Below are positions 7,813 to 16,523 of a stretch of 64,000 bases of DNA, piece by piece. The position numbers were made by a program, and so were the translations under genes. Source of the stretch: Aquabacterium parvum (GTDB lineage Bacteria > Pseudomonadota > Gammaproteobacteria > Burkholderiales > Burkholderiaceae_C). The stretch lies in NCBI RefSeq assembly GCF_001447195.1, contig NZ_LFRI01000341.1, positions 372,001 through 436,000 of the forward strand, in the 5' to 3' direction. Position 1 is the first letter of the stretch, and each line of letters begins with the position of its first letter. The notes under the pieces were generated by a model. It was not told where the DNA came from and made no database searches. It saw only the letters and a program-made list of their open reading frames with translations.

Positions 7813-9261
7813 ATGCCCTCACTCAGCTCAGTTGGCGTCAGCGGCACCGGCCTGGACGAAAACGTCATCACCAAACTGGTGGCGCTCGAAAAGCAGCCCG
7901 CCGACGCACTCACCACCAAGAACACCACGCTGCAAACCAAGGTTTCCACGTGGGGAAAAATCCAGAGCGCCTTTTCCTCCCTGAAGGACGCGGCCAACAA
8001 GCTGACCCAGTCCGACTTCTGGAAAGGCACCACGGCCACCTCCAGCAACGACGCCGCAGTGGGCGTGAGCACCACCAGCAGCGCTGCGGCGAGCTCCTAC
8101 GCTGTCTCGGTCACCAAACTGGCACAGGGCCAGATGGTGGCCAGCAATGCCTTCACCGCTGGCAAGACGGCCCCGGTTGGCGAGGGCACGCTGCGCATCG
8201 AGCTGGGCACCTACGTCACGAACAACGCCGTGGCGCCTCCGGCCGTCACCTTCAACGCCAAGGTTGCCGCCACGGCGGTGGATATCGCCATCGGCCCCGG
8301 CGACAACACCCTGGAGAAAATCCGCGACCGCATCAACGGCGCCAACGCCGGCATCACGGCCTCGATCGTCAACGACGCATCGGGCAGCCGCCTGGTCATG
8401 CGCGGCGCCAACGGCGAGAGCAACGCCTTCAAGGTAACGGTGACTGAAAACGGCGCGGTGCCCGGCCTGTCGGCACTCGCCTACACCGCCGAGACCGGCG
8501 GCACCTCGGCCATGACCCGCAGCCAAAGCGCACAGAACGCCGAGGCCACCATCAACGGCCTGCTCGTTTCATCCGAGTCCAACACCCTCAGCGATGTGAT
8601 GGACGGCGTCACCCTCACGCTCAAGCAGGCCACCACCACGCCGGCCAACATCACGGTCGCCACCGACACCGCGGCCATCAGCAAAGGCGTGAACGATTTC
8701 ATCTCGGCCTACAACAACGTGGTCAGCACCATCCGCGTGCAGACCTTGTATGACGAGGCATCCAAGACGGCAGGGCCATTGCAGGGCGACTCCACCGCGC
8801 GCGGCCTGCTCAGCCAGATGCGCAACCTGATCACCAGCGACTCCACCGCCACCGCGTCGTTCTCCAGGCTCTTCGACATGGGCATCGTGACCAACACCGA
8901 CGGCACGCTGAAGATGACGACCAGCAAGTTCAACGACGCCATGGGCAGCAAGCTGGCGGACATGCAGAAGTACTTCGCCAACAGCGACGATGTGGTGGCC
9001 GCCAACAACGGCATGGGCCAGCGCATCAAGAACCTGGCCTCCCAGATCCTGGACACCAACGGGGCGATTGCCAACAGCACCGACGGGCTCAAAGCCACGA
9101 TCAAGCGCAACACGAGCAAGATCGACAGCATCAACGACCGCGCCGGCCTGTTCGAAGCCCGGTTGCGGCAGCAGTACACCGCCCTGGACGCCAGCTACAG
9201 CAAGCTCAGCGGCCTGCAGAGCTACGTGACCGCCCAGTTGGCTGCGCTCAACAAATCCTGA
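7813..9261 (+). CDS. fliD: flagellar filament capping protein FliD (HAP2)
   Basis: The 482-residue product is the filament cap, which sits at the distal tip and guides flagellin polymerisation. It has the FliD N-terminal motif SSVGVSGTGLDENVITKLVALEK, where flagellar caps usually begin, a GVSTTSSAAASSYAVSV stretch, and a helical C-terminus (ARLRQQYTALDASYSKL) that ends about ten residues before the stop. GAGGAAG lies upstream of the ATG. It is followed by fliS, fliT and ycgR in the same orientation, and a sigma-28-like promoter lies just upstream. Length is typical of betaproteobacterial FliD. Confidence 0.96.
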   Translation: MPSLSSVGVSGTGLDENVITKLVALEKQPADALTTKNTTLQTKVSTWGKIQSAFSSLKDAANKLTQSDFWKGTTATSSNDAAVGVSTTSSAAASSYAVSVTKLAQGQMVASNAFTAGKTAPVGEGTLRIELGTYVTNNAVAPPAVTFNAKVAATAVDIAIGPGDNTLEKIRDRINGANAGITASIVNDASGSRLVMRGANGESNAFKVTVTENGAVPGLSALAYTAETGGTSAMTRSQSAQNAEATINGLLVSSESNTLSDVMDGVTLTLKQATTTPANITVATDTAAISKGVNDFISAYNNVVSTIRVQTLYDEASKTAGPLQGDSTARGLLSQMRNLITSDSTATASFSRLFDMGIVTNTDGTLKMTTSKFNDAMGSKLADMQKYFANSDDVVAANNGMGQRIKNLASQILDTNGAIANSTDGLKATIKRNTSKIDSINDRAGLFEARLRQQYTALDASYSKLSGLQSYVTAQLAALNKS

Positions 9262-9369
9262 ACCCAAAGTAGGGCCTGGATAGGCACTTCTTCCTGGGTC
9301 TGAGTGATCAAGGTTTGTCAGCAAACGTCGATAACTCAATCAACACGGACCAACCCGCAGAGTTTGAAG

Positions 9370-9834
9370 ATGTACGCACCAGCCAGCCCCTTCTCCCGCC
9401 CCATCCCCGCCGGTGATCGCTCGATGTCCGGCCTGTACCGACAAGTGGGTGTCGAGACCAGCATCAGCAGCGCCTCGCCGCATCAACTGGTCAAACTGCT
9501 GCTCGACGGCTTCTTCGATGCCGTTGCCGAAAGCCGCGGCCACATGCGCAAGAAGGATGTGGAAGGCAAGACCAAGGCCATCACCCGCGCCATCCGCATC
9601 GTCGACGAAGGCCTCAAGGCCAGCCTCGACGCCAAGGCCGGTGGCGAGCTGGCGAACAACCTGCACAGCCTCTACACCTACGTGTGCCTTCGCCTGACCC
9701 AGGCGAACCTGAGCAACGACGAATCGGCCCTCGACGAATGCGTCAGCCTGATGGAGCCGATCCGCGAAGCCTGGGGAGCCATCACACCGGCCAACGCCGA
9801 AGTCGTGCGCATGGCCATGGAGGTGCGCGCATGA
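9370..9834 (+). CDS. fliS: flagellar export chaperone FliS
   Basis: The cytoplasmic chaperone binds the flagellin C-terminus and prevents premature polymerisation. The 154-residue version from ATG 9370 contains the FliS core: YRQVGVETSISSASPHQLVKLLLDGFFD near residues 23-50 and IRIVDEGLKASLD, with LYTYVCLRLTQAN towards the end. An upstream GTG at 9304 would add 22 residues with no family resemblance, so I chose the ATG, although its Shine-Dalgarno sequence is weak. Its stop overlaps the next start (ATGA), which indicates translational coupling to fliT. Confidence 0.92.
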   Translation: MYAPASPFSRPIPAGDRSMSGLYRQVGVETSISSASPHQLVKLLLDGFFDAVAESRGHMRKKDVEGKTKAITRAIRIVDEGLKASLDAKAGGELANNLHSLYTYVCLRLTQANLSNDESALDECVSLMEPIREAWGAITPANAEVVRMAMEVRA

Positions 9835-10178
9835 ACGCCCCCGAACTGATCACCGCCCCCGATGAAGAGGTCGTCGCCGGCAACCTGCTGAGCTACTACG
9901 AAGCCATCGAAAACGCCAGCCTGGGCATGCTCGAAGCCGCCCGCACCGGCGACTGGGACCGCGTCGTCAAGCTCGAAGGCGCCTGCGCCGTGCTGATCGC
10001 CCGCCTCAAGCATGCCTCGGCCGACCACCCGATGGGCCCGACCGAGCAGGCGCTGAAGTCGCGCATCATGCAACGCATCCTCGTCAACGATGCCGAGATC
10101 CGCAACCTGGCCGAGCCCTGGATCAACGAACTCGGCTCGATGATGAACGGCGGCACCGACCCCGAAAAAATGCACTGA
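9831..10178 (+). CDS. fliT: flagellar protein FliT (export chaperone of FliD)
   Basis: The 115-residue helical protein starts at ATG 9831, overlapping the fliS stop by four bases, with GGAGG at about ten bases upstream. Position directly after fliS, size and the helical pattern (LLSYYEAIENASLGMLEAARTGDWDRVVKLE) match FliT. In enterics FliT binds FliD and can inhibit the FlhDC regulator. Sequence conservation in this family is low, so the call relies partly on gene order. A longer frame opening at 9684 runs back into fliS and is not used. Confidence 0.82.
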   Translation: MNAPELITAPDEEVVAGNLLSYYEAIENASLGMLEAARTGDWDRVVKLEGACAVLIARLKHASADHPMGPTEQALKSRIMQRILVNDAEIRNLAEPWINELGSMMNGGTDPEKMH

Positions 10179-10190
10179 TCGGACACCAGC

Positions 10191-10922
10191 ATGCAGACGT
10201 CCCGAGCCAGTCAGGCCAGCCTAGAAGACTTCCGCCTCTCGGCCAGCGCCGAGGTCGCCGCCATGCTCGAGCGCATGGAAGCAGAGCGCTGCCTCGTCAC
10301 CCTGAGCACACCGGACGGCGTGAGCTTCACCACCCTGCTGTGGGGCATCGATGCACCCAGAGGCGTGATCTCGTTCAGCGGCGACAGCACCGACACCTCG
10401 CTGCGCAGCCTGCTCGAGAGCGAAGAAATCGTTGCTGTGGTCTACCTCGATCGCATCAAGGTGCAGTTCGACGTGGAAGACCTGGTGCAGGTCAAGGGCC
10501 AGCAGCACGACGTGCTCAACGCCCGCATGCCCAGCGAGCTGTTTCGCTTTCAGCGCCGCTCCGCATTTCGGGTCGAGCCCTTTGCGCAGCACGGCCCCAC
10601 CGCCACCTTCCGCCACCCGGCCATGCCCGACATGAAGGTCAGCCTGCGCGTGCTGGACGTCAGCCTCAGTGGCGTGGCCCTGTTCCTGCCCGAGAACGTC
10701 CCCGCGATCGAAGCCGGCGTGCAGGTCAACGACTGCCTGCTGCGTTTTGACGGCGAAACGCAACTCGAAGTCAACCTGCTGATCCACTACCGCACCGCCC
10801 TGCACCCGGACACCCGGGGGGCCCGACTGGGCTGCGAGTTCGCCCGGATCGATGGACAAGACCGCGCTCTGCAGCATTACATCAACCAGACGCAGAAGCG
10901 CCGCATCGTGCTGGCCGGCTGA
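10191..10922 (+). CDS. ycgR: flagellar brake protein YcgR (PilZ domain, c-di-GMP receptor)
   Basis: The 243-residue product has the N-terminal YcgR domain (about residues 18-110) and a C-terminal PilZ domain. The c-di-GMP binding signature is present: RRSAFR with R123 and R127, and DVSLSG with D156, S158 and G161. When bound to c-di-GMP, YcgR contacts the motor and slows or biases rotation. The gene follows fliT after 12 bp and probably belongs to the fliD-fliS-fliT transcript. Confidence 0.93.
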   Translation: MQTSRASQASLEDFRLSASAEVAAMLERMEAERCLVTLSTPDGVSFTTLLWGIDAPRGVISFSGDSTDTSLRSLLESEEIVAVVYLDRIKVQFDVEDLVQVKGQQHDVLNARMPSELFRFQRRSAFRVEPFAQHGPTATFRHPAMPDMKVSLRVLDVSLSGVALFLPENVPAIEAGVQVNDCLLRFDGETQLEVNLLIHYRTALHPDTRGARLGCEFARIDGQDRALQHYINQTQKRRIVLAG

Positions 10923-10956
10923 CGGGTCTCGCCCTCGTCGCTGATAGCATCGGCGG

Positions 10957-11910
10957 ATGTCTTCCGCTTCCGCCCCCTCCACCCCCTGGGTCATCGCCAC
11001 CCGTGAAAGCCGCCTCGCCCTTTGGCAGGCCGAGCACGTGCGCGACCTGCTGCAAAGCCGCTTTGGCCGCCAGGTCGACTTGCTGGGCATGACCACCCAG
11101 GGCGACCAGATCCTCGACCGCTCGCTGTCCAAGGTGGGCGGCAAGGGCCTGTTCGTCAAAGAACTCGAAGTGGCCCTTGAAGCTGGCCGCGCCGACCTGG
11201 CCGTGCACTCGCTCAAGGACGTTCCCATGGAGCTGCCCGAAGGCTTCGTGCTGGCCGCCGTGCTCGAGCGCGAGGACCCGCGTGACGCGCTCGTCTGCCC
11301 TCGTTTCGACTCGCTCGAAGCCCTGCCTCAGGGCGCGGTGGTGGGCACCTCCAGCCTGCGCCGGCTCTCCCAACTGCGCGCCCTGCGCCCCGACCTGCGC
11401 ATCGAGCCCCTGCGCGGCAACCTCGACACCCGCCTGCGCAAACTCGACGAAGGCCAATACGACGCCATCGTGCTGGCCGCCGCCGGCCTCAAGCGCCTGG
11501 GCCTGGCCAGCCGCATCCGTCAGGTGATCGAGCCCGAGGTGATGCTGCCCGCTGCCGGACAGGGCGCCCTGGGCCTGGAAATCCGCGCCACGCACACCGA
11601 GCTGCCCGCAGCGTTGGCCCAACTCGCCCACTCGCCCACCTGGTTGGCCACCGCGGCCGAGCGCGCCGTCTCGCGCGCCCTTGGCGGCAGTTGCTCCATG
11701 CCCCTGGCTGCCCACGGCGACTGGCACCATGAGGCAGGCCAGGCCACCCTTCGCCTGAGAGGCCGCCTAGGCCACCCCGCCGATGGCCGACTGGTCTCGG
11801 CCCAGCGCCAAGGCCCGATCAACACCCTGGCCGAGGCCGAGACCATGGGTCGGGCCGTGGCCGCCGAACTGCAGGCCGCAGCCGGCCCCGAGTGGCTGGC
11901 CGCGCTCTGA
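10957..11910 (+). CDS. hemC: porphobilinogen deaminase (hydroxymethylbilane synthase)
   Basis: HemC polymerises four porphobilinogens into hydroxymethylbilane in tetrapyrrole synthesis. The 317-residue product shows [16 protein letters not shown], the active-site stretch [51 protein letters not shown] and [14 protein letters not shown], where Cys246 would carry the dipyrromethane cofactor. It heads the run hemC-hemD-hemX-hemY. Slightly longer than the roughly 310-residue norm. Confidence 0.97.
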   Translation: MSSASAPSTPWVIATRESRLALWQAEHVRDLLQSRFGRQVDLLGMTTQGDQILDRSLSKVGGKGLFVKELEVALEAGRADLAVHSLKDVPMELPEGFVLAAVLEREDPRDALVCPRFDSLEALPQGAVVGTSSLRRLSQLRALRPDLRIEPLRGNLDTRLRKLDEGQYDAIVLAAAGLKRLGLASRIRQVIEPEVMLPAAGQGALGLEIRATHTELPAALAQLAHSPTWLATAAERAVSRALGGSCSMPLAAHGDWHHEAGQATLRLRGRLGHPADGRLVSAQRQGPINTLAEAETMGRAVAAELQAAAGPEWLAAL

Positions 11911-11940
11911 ACGGGCACGGCGCAAGCGCAAAGCCCAGGC

Positions 11941-12801
11941 ATGACCCTGCTGGTCACCCGCCCTGAACCCCAGGCCTCGGCCTGGGCCGAAGCATTGCGG
12001 CAAGCGGGCGTGCCCGCACAAGCCCTGCCCCTGATCGCCATCACCGCGCCACCGCAGCCCGCGGCCGTCACCCGGCTTTGGCAGGAGCTGGGCGACCACC
12101 CCGACTCGGCCACCTCGGCAACCGAGCCAAGGCCACCCGGGCTGCACAGCCCTCGTGCCCTGATGTTCGTCAGCCCCGCTGCGGTCGAAGGCTTTTTCCG
12201 CCTGCGCCCCGAAGGTTGCACCTGGCCCCAGGGCACGCTCGCCACCGCACCGGGGCCAGGCACCGCTCAGGTGTTGCTGCAGGCCGGCGCCAGCGCTGGT
12301 CTGCGCGCACCTCACATCGTGTCGCCCTCTGCAGACGCCGAGCAATTCGACTCAGAGGCCCTGTGGCCCTTGTTGGCACCCATGAACTGGCAGGGTGCAC
12401 GCGTGGTCATCGTCAGCGGCGGCGATGCATCGGGCGCTCAAGGCCGCACCTGGCTGACCGACCGCTGGCGCGATGCCGGCGCCGAGGTTCAAGCCGTGCA
12501 GGCCTACCAGCGCGGACCTGGCAACTGGACGCCCGAGCAGGCACGCCTGGCTCAGGACGCCTTGCGCGAAGCCAACACCACCTGGTTGCTGAGCAGCTCT
12601 CAGGCCCTTGACTTCCTGCTCGATCACCACCTGCCACGACTGGGGCCGACCCACTGGCAAGGCAGCCAAACCGCTGACCTGCGCCTGTTGTGCACCCACC
12701 CTCGCATTGCCGAGCACGCAGCCCGGCGCGGCATCCGCCACACCCAACGCTGCGCACCCACGCTGGCCTCAGTGGTGCAGGCACGACGTTCAAACGGCTG
12801 A
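11941..12801 (+). CDS. hemD: uroporphyrinogen-III synthase
   Basis: HemD cyclises hydroxymethylbilane with inversion of ring D to give uroporphyrinogen III. The 286-residue product starts LLVTRPEPQASAWAEALRQAGV, typical of the family, and has FVSPAAVEGFF, GARVVIVSGGDASGAQGRTWL and VQAYQRGP in expected order. Overall conservation is low, as is normal for HemD. Placement 30 bp after hemC supports the call. It carries an insert around residues 60-75 (proline-rich, TEPRPPGLHS) and is longer than the usual 250-270 residues. Confidence 0.9.
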   Translation: MTLLVTRPEPQASAWAEALRQAGVPAQALPLIAITAPPQPAAVTRLWQELGDHPDSATSATEPRPPGLHSPRALMFVSPAAVEGFFRLRPEGCTWPQGTLATAPGPGTAQVLLQAGASAGLRAPHIVSPSADAEQFDSEALWPLLAPMNWQGARVVIVSGGDASGAQGRTWLTDRWRDAGAEVQAVQAYQRGPGNWTPEQARLAQDALREANTTWLLSSSQALDFLLDHHLPRLGPTHWQGSQTADLRLLCTHPRIAEHAARRGIRHTQRCAPTLASVVQARRSNG

Positions 12802-12882
12802 TCACCGCCAGATTGCGGCCTGTTTGCGGCCGCCTCGACGCTGCGACACACCACCGCCTGGGCGCGTCGATACAATGAAATC

Positions 12883-14058
12883 GTGAGCGAACCCTCCTCC
12901 CCCCTCCCCGCCAACCCGGCGCTGCCGCCAGTTGCCGACCTGCCGCCCCCCACCCACCACCAGCCGCACGACGGCGAACCAAGTGGCTGGGTGCGCTACG
13001 CCGTCGTGATCCTGAGCGTGGCAGTGGCTGGTGTCGGCTGGCAGGCATGGCAGGCCAGCAAACGCGTTCAAAGCCTGGAGAAGGAGTTGGTGCGCCGTCA
13101 GCAAGACAGCCAGGGCCAGGCCACCGAAGCACGCGTGCTGGCCAAGCAAGCCGAAGAGCTGTCTCGTGAAGCCGCCGCCCGGGCCACCCTGCTCGAAACC
13201 CGCCTGACCGAGATCGCGCTGCAACGCAGCCAGGTCGAAGACCTGATCAAGAACCTCAGCCTCTCGCGCGACGAAAACCTCGTCTTCGACATCGAGTCCA
13301 GCCTGCGCGTGGCCACCCAGCAAGCTGCGCTGACCGGCAGCGCAGAGCCGCTCATCGTTGCCATGCAATCGGCCGACGAACGCCTGGCTCGCGCCAAGCA
13401 GCCGCGCCTGGACAACATCCGCCGCGCGCTGGCCAAAGACCTCGACCGCGCCCGCGCCACCCGCGTCGCCGACATCAACACGCTGGCCATTCGCCTCGAT
13501 GAGGCCGCACGCCTGGTCGACGAGGTGCCGCTGCTCAACCAGCCTGACACCGGCCCCACGGGCCCCACCGCACCGCGAGCCAGCGCCCCAGCGAAAGACC
13601 GCAACGCGGTACCCGGCAAAACCGTTGCCAACGCCAACGCCGCCTCCACGCCCGAAGAAGAAACCGGCTGGCGAGCGGCCCTCCTGGGCTGGGGCAAGGG
13701 CGCAGCCGAAGCGGTGTGGACCGAAACCCGCGGCCTCGTGCGCCTGACCCGCATCGCCCAACCGGAGGCCATGCTGATCGCCCCCGATCAGGCCTTCTTC
13801 CTGCGCGAGAACATGAAGCTCAGGCTGCTGAACGCGCGCCTGGCGTTGATGAGCCGCCAGACCACCCAGGCCGCAGCCGATCTGCGCCAGATCGAGCGAC
13901 TGCTGCCGCGTTATTTCGACGCCCAGTCGCGCAAGACCCAGCTGCTGCAATCCATGGTGATCGACGCCATCGCGCAAAGCCAGTTGACCCAGGTTCCTCG
14001 TCCTGACGACACCCTGGCCGCGCTGGCCACCGTGGCCGCCTCGACCGGCGCCCGCTGA
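12883..14058 (+). CDS. hemX: HemX-like membrane protein
   Basis: The 391-residue protein has a proline-rich cytoplasmic N-terminus, one membrane segment near residues 44-64 (WVRYAVVILSVAVAGVG) and a long helical, coiled-coil-prone region from about 65 to 130. It matches the betaproteobacterial HemX family found between hemD and hemY. Despite the common label uroporphyrin-III C-methyltransferase, no methyltransferase motif is visible, so the function is open, probably a heme-pathway scaffold. The start is GTG 12883; an ATG seven bases earlier reads straight into a stop. Confidence 0.82.
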   Translation: MSEPSSPLPANPALPPVADLPPPTHHQPHDGEPSGWVRYAVVILSVAVAGVGWQAWQASKRVQSLEKELVRRQQDSQGQATEARVLAKQAEELSREAAARATLLETRLTEIALQRSQVEDLIKNLSLSRDENLVFDIESSLRVATQQAALTGSAEPLIVAMQSADERLARAKQPRLDNIRRALAKDLDRARATRVADINTLAIRLDEAARLVDEVPLLNQPDTGPTGPTAPRASAPAKDRNAVPGKTVANANAASTPEEETGWRAALLGWGKGAAEAVWTETRGLVRLTRIAQPEAMLIAPDQAFFLRENMKLRLLNARLALMSRQTTQAAADLRQIERLLPRYFDAQSRKTQLLQSMVIDAIAQSQLTQVPRPDDTLAALATVAASTGAR

Positions 14059-14072
14059 CCGGAGAGACCCGC

Positions 14073-15329
14073 GTGCAAGGCATCGTCTGGATCCTGCTGC
14101 TGGCCGTGGCGGCCGTCGTTGGCGCCACCGCCCTGGGGGCCAACGACGGCCTCGTGACCCTGTTCTGGATGGGCTGGCGGGTCGACTTCTCGCTCAACCT
14201 GTTCCTGCTGGGCCTGTTCGTCTTCATCCTGGCGGTTTATTCCCTGATCCGTGGCCTCGATGGCCTGCTCAACCTGCCCGAGCGCGCCCGTCGCTGGCGC
14301 ATCACCCAGCGCGACCGCCTGGCCCAGGCGGCCCTGCGTGAAGGCCTGGCCCTGTACATGGCCGGCCGCTACACGCGCGCCCACAAGGCCTGTCAGCGCG
14401 CCATCGCCATCCAGGCCGACACGCCCGAACTCGCGTTGGACGCCGAGTTCACCGCACTGGCCCACCTGCTGTCGGCTGGCAGCCTGCACCGCCTGCAAGA
14501 CCGGGCCCACCGCGACGAGCACCTGCAGCGCGCCATCGAGCTGTCGCAGCTGACCCGCAAACCACGCGCCACCGAAGAAGGCGCCCGCCTGCTGGCAGCC
14601 GAATGCGCCCTCGAAGACCGCGATGCAAGCCGGGCACTGCGTGACCTGGCCGAGCTGCCACCGGGCGTGGCCCGCCGCACCCAGGCACTGCGCCTGAAGC
14701 TGCAGGCCAGCCGCCTTGCTCGCCAGCCGATGGAGGCGCTCAAAACCGCTCGCCTGCTGGCCAAGCACCAGGGCTTCACAGCCGGTGCGGCCGAGGGCCT
14801 GCTGCGCTCGCTGGCCAGCGAGGCCCTGGGGGCCGCCCGCGACGTCGACCAGTTGCGTGCCCTCTGGAACACGCTCGACGCCAGCGATCGTCGCGATCCG
14901 CTGGTGGCGGCTCGAGCCGCCCGGCGCATGGCCGACCTGGGCGCCCCCCAGGAAGCCCGCCAATGGATCGCGCCGCTGTGGGATCAGATCGGCAGGCTGA
15001 CGGTGGAGCAATCGACCGCCCTGGCGAACGCGCTGCGCCATGCGCTGCTGGACCTCGAAGCCGATTGGCTGCCGCGCCTGGACGCCACCACGCAGGCCGC
15101 GCTGCGCAACCCTCACCTGGCCCTGACCTTGGGCATGGCCCTGGCCGAAAGGCAGCTGTGGGGCAAGGCGCGCGGCATGCTGCTGTCAGCGGCCAACGAC
15201 CTGGACCTCGACGCCGACGGTCGTCGGCTGGCCTGGGCCCGGCTGGGCCAACTGGCGGAGCAAGAGCAACGCAGCGACGAGGCCGCCCGCTTCTTCCGCC
15301 TGGCGGCCTTGCTGGAAACGGCGCGCTGA
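14073..15329 (+). CDS. hemY: HemY-like TPR membrane protein of the heme gene cluster
   Basis: The 418-residue product begins at GTG 14073 with GGAGAG upstream. Two hydrophobic segments (about residues 2-22 and 40-60) are followed by TPR-like helical repeats. The HemY N-terminal domain signature MGWRVDFSLNLFLLGLFVFILAVYSL is clear. This proteobacterial HemY is unrelated to the Bacillus protoporphyrinogen oxidase of the same name. Its role is unresolved, although coupling to heme synthesis is inferred from the constant hemC-D-X-Y order. The gene is 14 bp after hemX. Confidence 0.87.
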   Translation: MQGIVWILLLAVAAVVGATALGANDGLVTLFWMGWRVDFSLNLFLLGLFVFILAVYSLIRGLDGLLNLPERARRWRITQRDRLAQAALREGLALYMAGRYTRAHKACQRAIAIQADTPELALDAEFTALAHLLSAGSLHRLQDRAHRDEHLQRAIELSQLTRKPRATEEGARLLAAECALEDRDASRALRDLAELPPGVARRTQALRLKLQASRLARQPMEALKTARLLAKHQGFTAGAAEGLLRSLASEALGAARDVDQLRALWNTLDASDRRDPLVAARAARRMADLGAPQEARQWIAPLWDQIGRLTVEQSTALANALRHALLDLEADWLPRLDATTQAALRNPHLALTLGMALAERQLWGKARGMLLSAANDLDLDADGRRLAWARLGQLAEQEQRSDEAARFFRLAALLETAR

Positions 15330-15375
15330 ACAGCCTGTGTTCGCGGCAGTCGCAATCACGCGACGGCCGCGAGGC

Positions 15376-15405
15376 TTGATGAGCGGCTCGAAAACATGCT
15401 ATAGT
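15376..15405 (+). promoter_or_regulatory. sigma-70 promoter of the tRNA-Arg pair
   Basis: TTGATG (15376-15381) and TATAGT (15400-15405) with an 18-base spacer resemble a housekeeping promoter. The -10 box ends 13 bases before the first mature tRNA base. Confidence 0.65.
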
Positions 15406-15418
15406 CTCGCTTCTCTCG

Positions 15419-15495
15419 GCGGCTGTAGCTCAGTTGGATAGAGTACTTGGCTACGAACCAAGGGGTCGTGGGTTCGAATCCTGCCAGCCGCACCA
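15419..15495 (+). tRNA. tRNA-Arg(ACG), copy 1
   Basis: The 77-base sequence folds as a standard tRNA. The acceptor stem GCGGCTG pairs with CAGCCGC, the D arm has AGCTCAGTTGGATAGAG, the anticodon stem CTTGG/CCAAG encloses loop CTACGAA with anticodon ACG, the T arm has GGTTCGAATCC, and the 3' CCA is encoded. ACG (deaminated to ICG) reads CGU, CGC and CGA arginine codons. Confidence 0.97.
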
Positions 15496-15551
15496 GAGAA
15501 ACCAGTTCACATCCCGGTCCCTTTGTTGGGTTCGGTGCATTGAACAACAAT

Positions 15552-15628
15552 GCGGCTGTAGCTCAGTTGGATAGAGTACTTGGCTACGAACCAAGGGGTC
15601 GTGGGTTCGAATCCTGCCAGCCGCACCA
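15552..15628 (+). tRNA. tRNA-Arg(ACG), copy 2
   Basis: This is identical over all 77 bases to the copy at 15419-15495, including the encoded CCA, and starts 57 bases after that copy ends. A terminator follows immediately, so both copies are probably one precursor transcript. Confidence 0.97.
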
Positions 15629-15635
15629 ACATCCA

Positions 15636-15667
15636 AACCCACAGGTCAAACGGCCTGTGGGTTTTTT
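15636..15667. terminator. rho-independent terminator after the tRNA pair, probably bidirectional
   Basis: AACCCACAGG (15636-15645) pairs with CCTGTGGGTT (15654-15663), loop of eight bases, followed by TTTT. It closes the tRNA unit and, on the other strand, the convergent VTT-domain gene that ends at 15679. Confidence 0.85.
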
Positions 15668-15678
15668 GTTGCCCGCAT

Positions 15679-16389
15679 TCAAACAGGGCGCCTGGACAGG
15701 TAGCGCTTGAGCCACCACAAGGCCAGCAGCGTCACCACGGCCCAGGCGGCGGCCATCGCGTACGTGCTCGCATCCGGGTTGCGCCAGGCCTCTTTGAGTT
15801 GCTCCAGGAAGAACGACAGCACCACGGTGCCGGGCAACAGCCCGAAGAAGGTGCCCAGCACGTAGTCGCGCAAGCGCACCCGCAAGGCACCGGCGGCCAG
15901 GTTGACCACCATGAACGGCGCCACCGGCATGAAACGCACCAGCGCCATCGTGACAAAGCCGCGTTGCTTGAGGTGCGTGTCCAGCAGGCGCAGGCGCCCC
16001 CTGGCGAAGCGGTCCATGCCCTGCGCGCCCGTGAAGCGCCCGAAACCATAGGCCACCGTGGCGCCCGCCACCATGCCCAGCAACGAATAAGCCATGCCCG
16101 GCCAGGGTCCGAACACCAAGGTGCCCACGCTGATGAGGGCCAGCACGGGCACGGCCATCAACACCATCAACACGTAACCACCGACCACGGCCACGGGCCC
16201 CAGCGGCTGCGACAGCAACCAGGCACCGTGGCGGCTCAGCGCCTCGGGCGACATGTGCTGCTGCCAGGCCGGGTCCTGCCAGGCCAGCATCAGCCCGACC
16301 AGCACCACGCCATAGGCACCCAGCAACAGCCAGCGCATCCACGGCAGGGGACGACTGGGTTCTTCGACACGCACTTGCAACTCCAGCAA
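15679..16389 (-). CDS. TVP38/TMEM64 family inner-membrane protein (VTT/DedA-type)
   Basis: The 236-residue polytopic protein has five to six hydrophobic segments. The VTT-domain pattern includes VGTLVFGPWPGMAYSLLGMVAGATVAYGFGRF and RFMPVAPFMVVNLAAGALRVRLRDYVLGTFFGLLPGTV (given here only to show the region, about residues 88-195), with the conserved phenylalanine/proline pairs. Members are linked to lipid scrambling and membrane homeostasis, but the substrate here is unknown. It is flanked by the tRNA pair and the signalling cluster and is probably transcribed alone. Confidence 0.85.
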   Translation of the reverse strand: MLELQVRVEEPSRPLPWMRWLLLGAYGVVLVGLMLAWQDPAWQQHMSPEALSRHGAWLLSQPLGPVAVVGGYVLMVLMAVPVLALISVGTLVFGPWPGMAYSLLGMVAGATVAYGFGRFTGAQGMDRFARGRLRLLDTHLKQRGFVTMALVRFMPVAPFMVVNLAAGALRVRLRDYVLGTFFGLLPGTVVLSFFLEQLKEAWRNPDASTYAMAAAWAVVTLLALWWLKRYLSRRPV

Positions 16390-16523
16390 AGGGCGGCCCG
16401 ATCCGCCCCGACAACATGGACCTTCGGGATGCCGGATCTTGAACCACTTGGTCGGCGACGTCAGCCGGGCTGGCCCTGTGTCGCGCCCTTGCCCCCTCCA
16501 TTCCGGGGATCGTTCAACGCCAT

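Noticed and set aside
12871-12876. TACAAT as a promoter for hemX
   Set aside because: No -35 box at usable spacing, and it overlaps the translation start region; hemX is more likely read from upstream.
15447-15642. Small ORFs over the tRNA genes encoding strings such as AGWQDSNPRPLGS
   Set aside because: This is the well-known spurious translation of tRNA sequence, not a protein.
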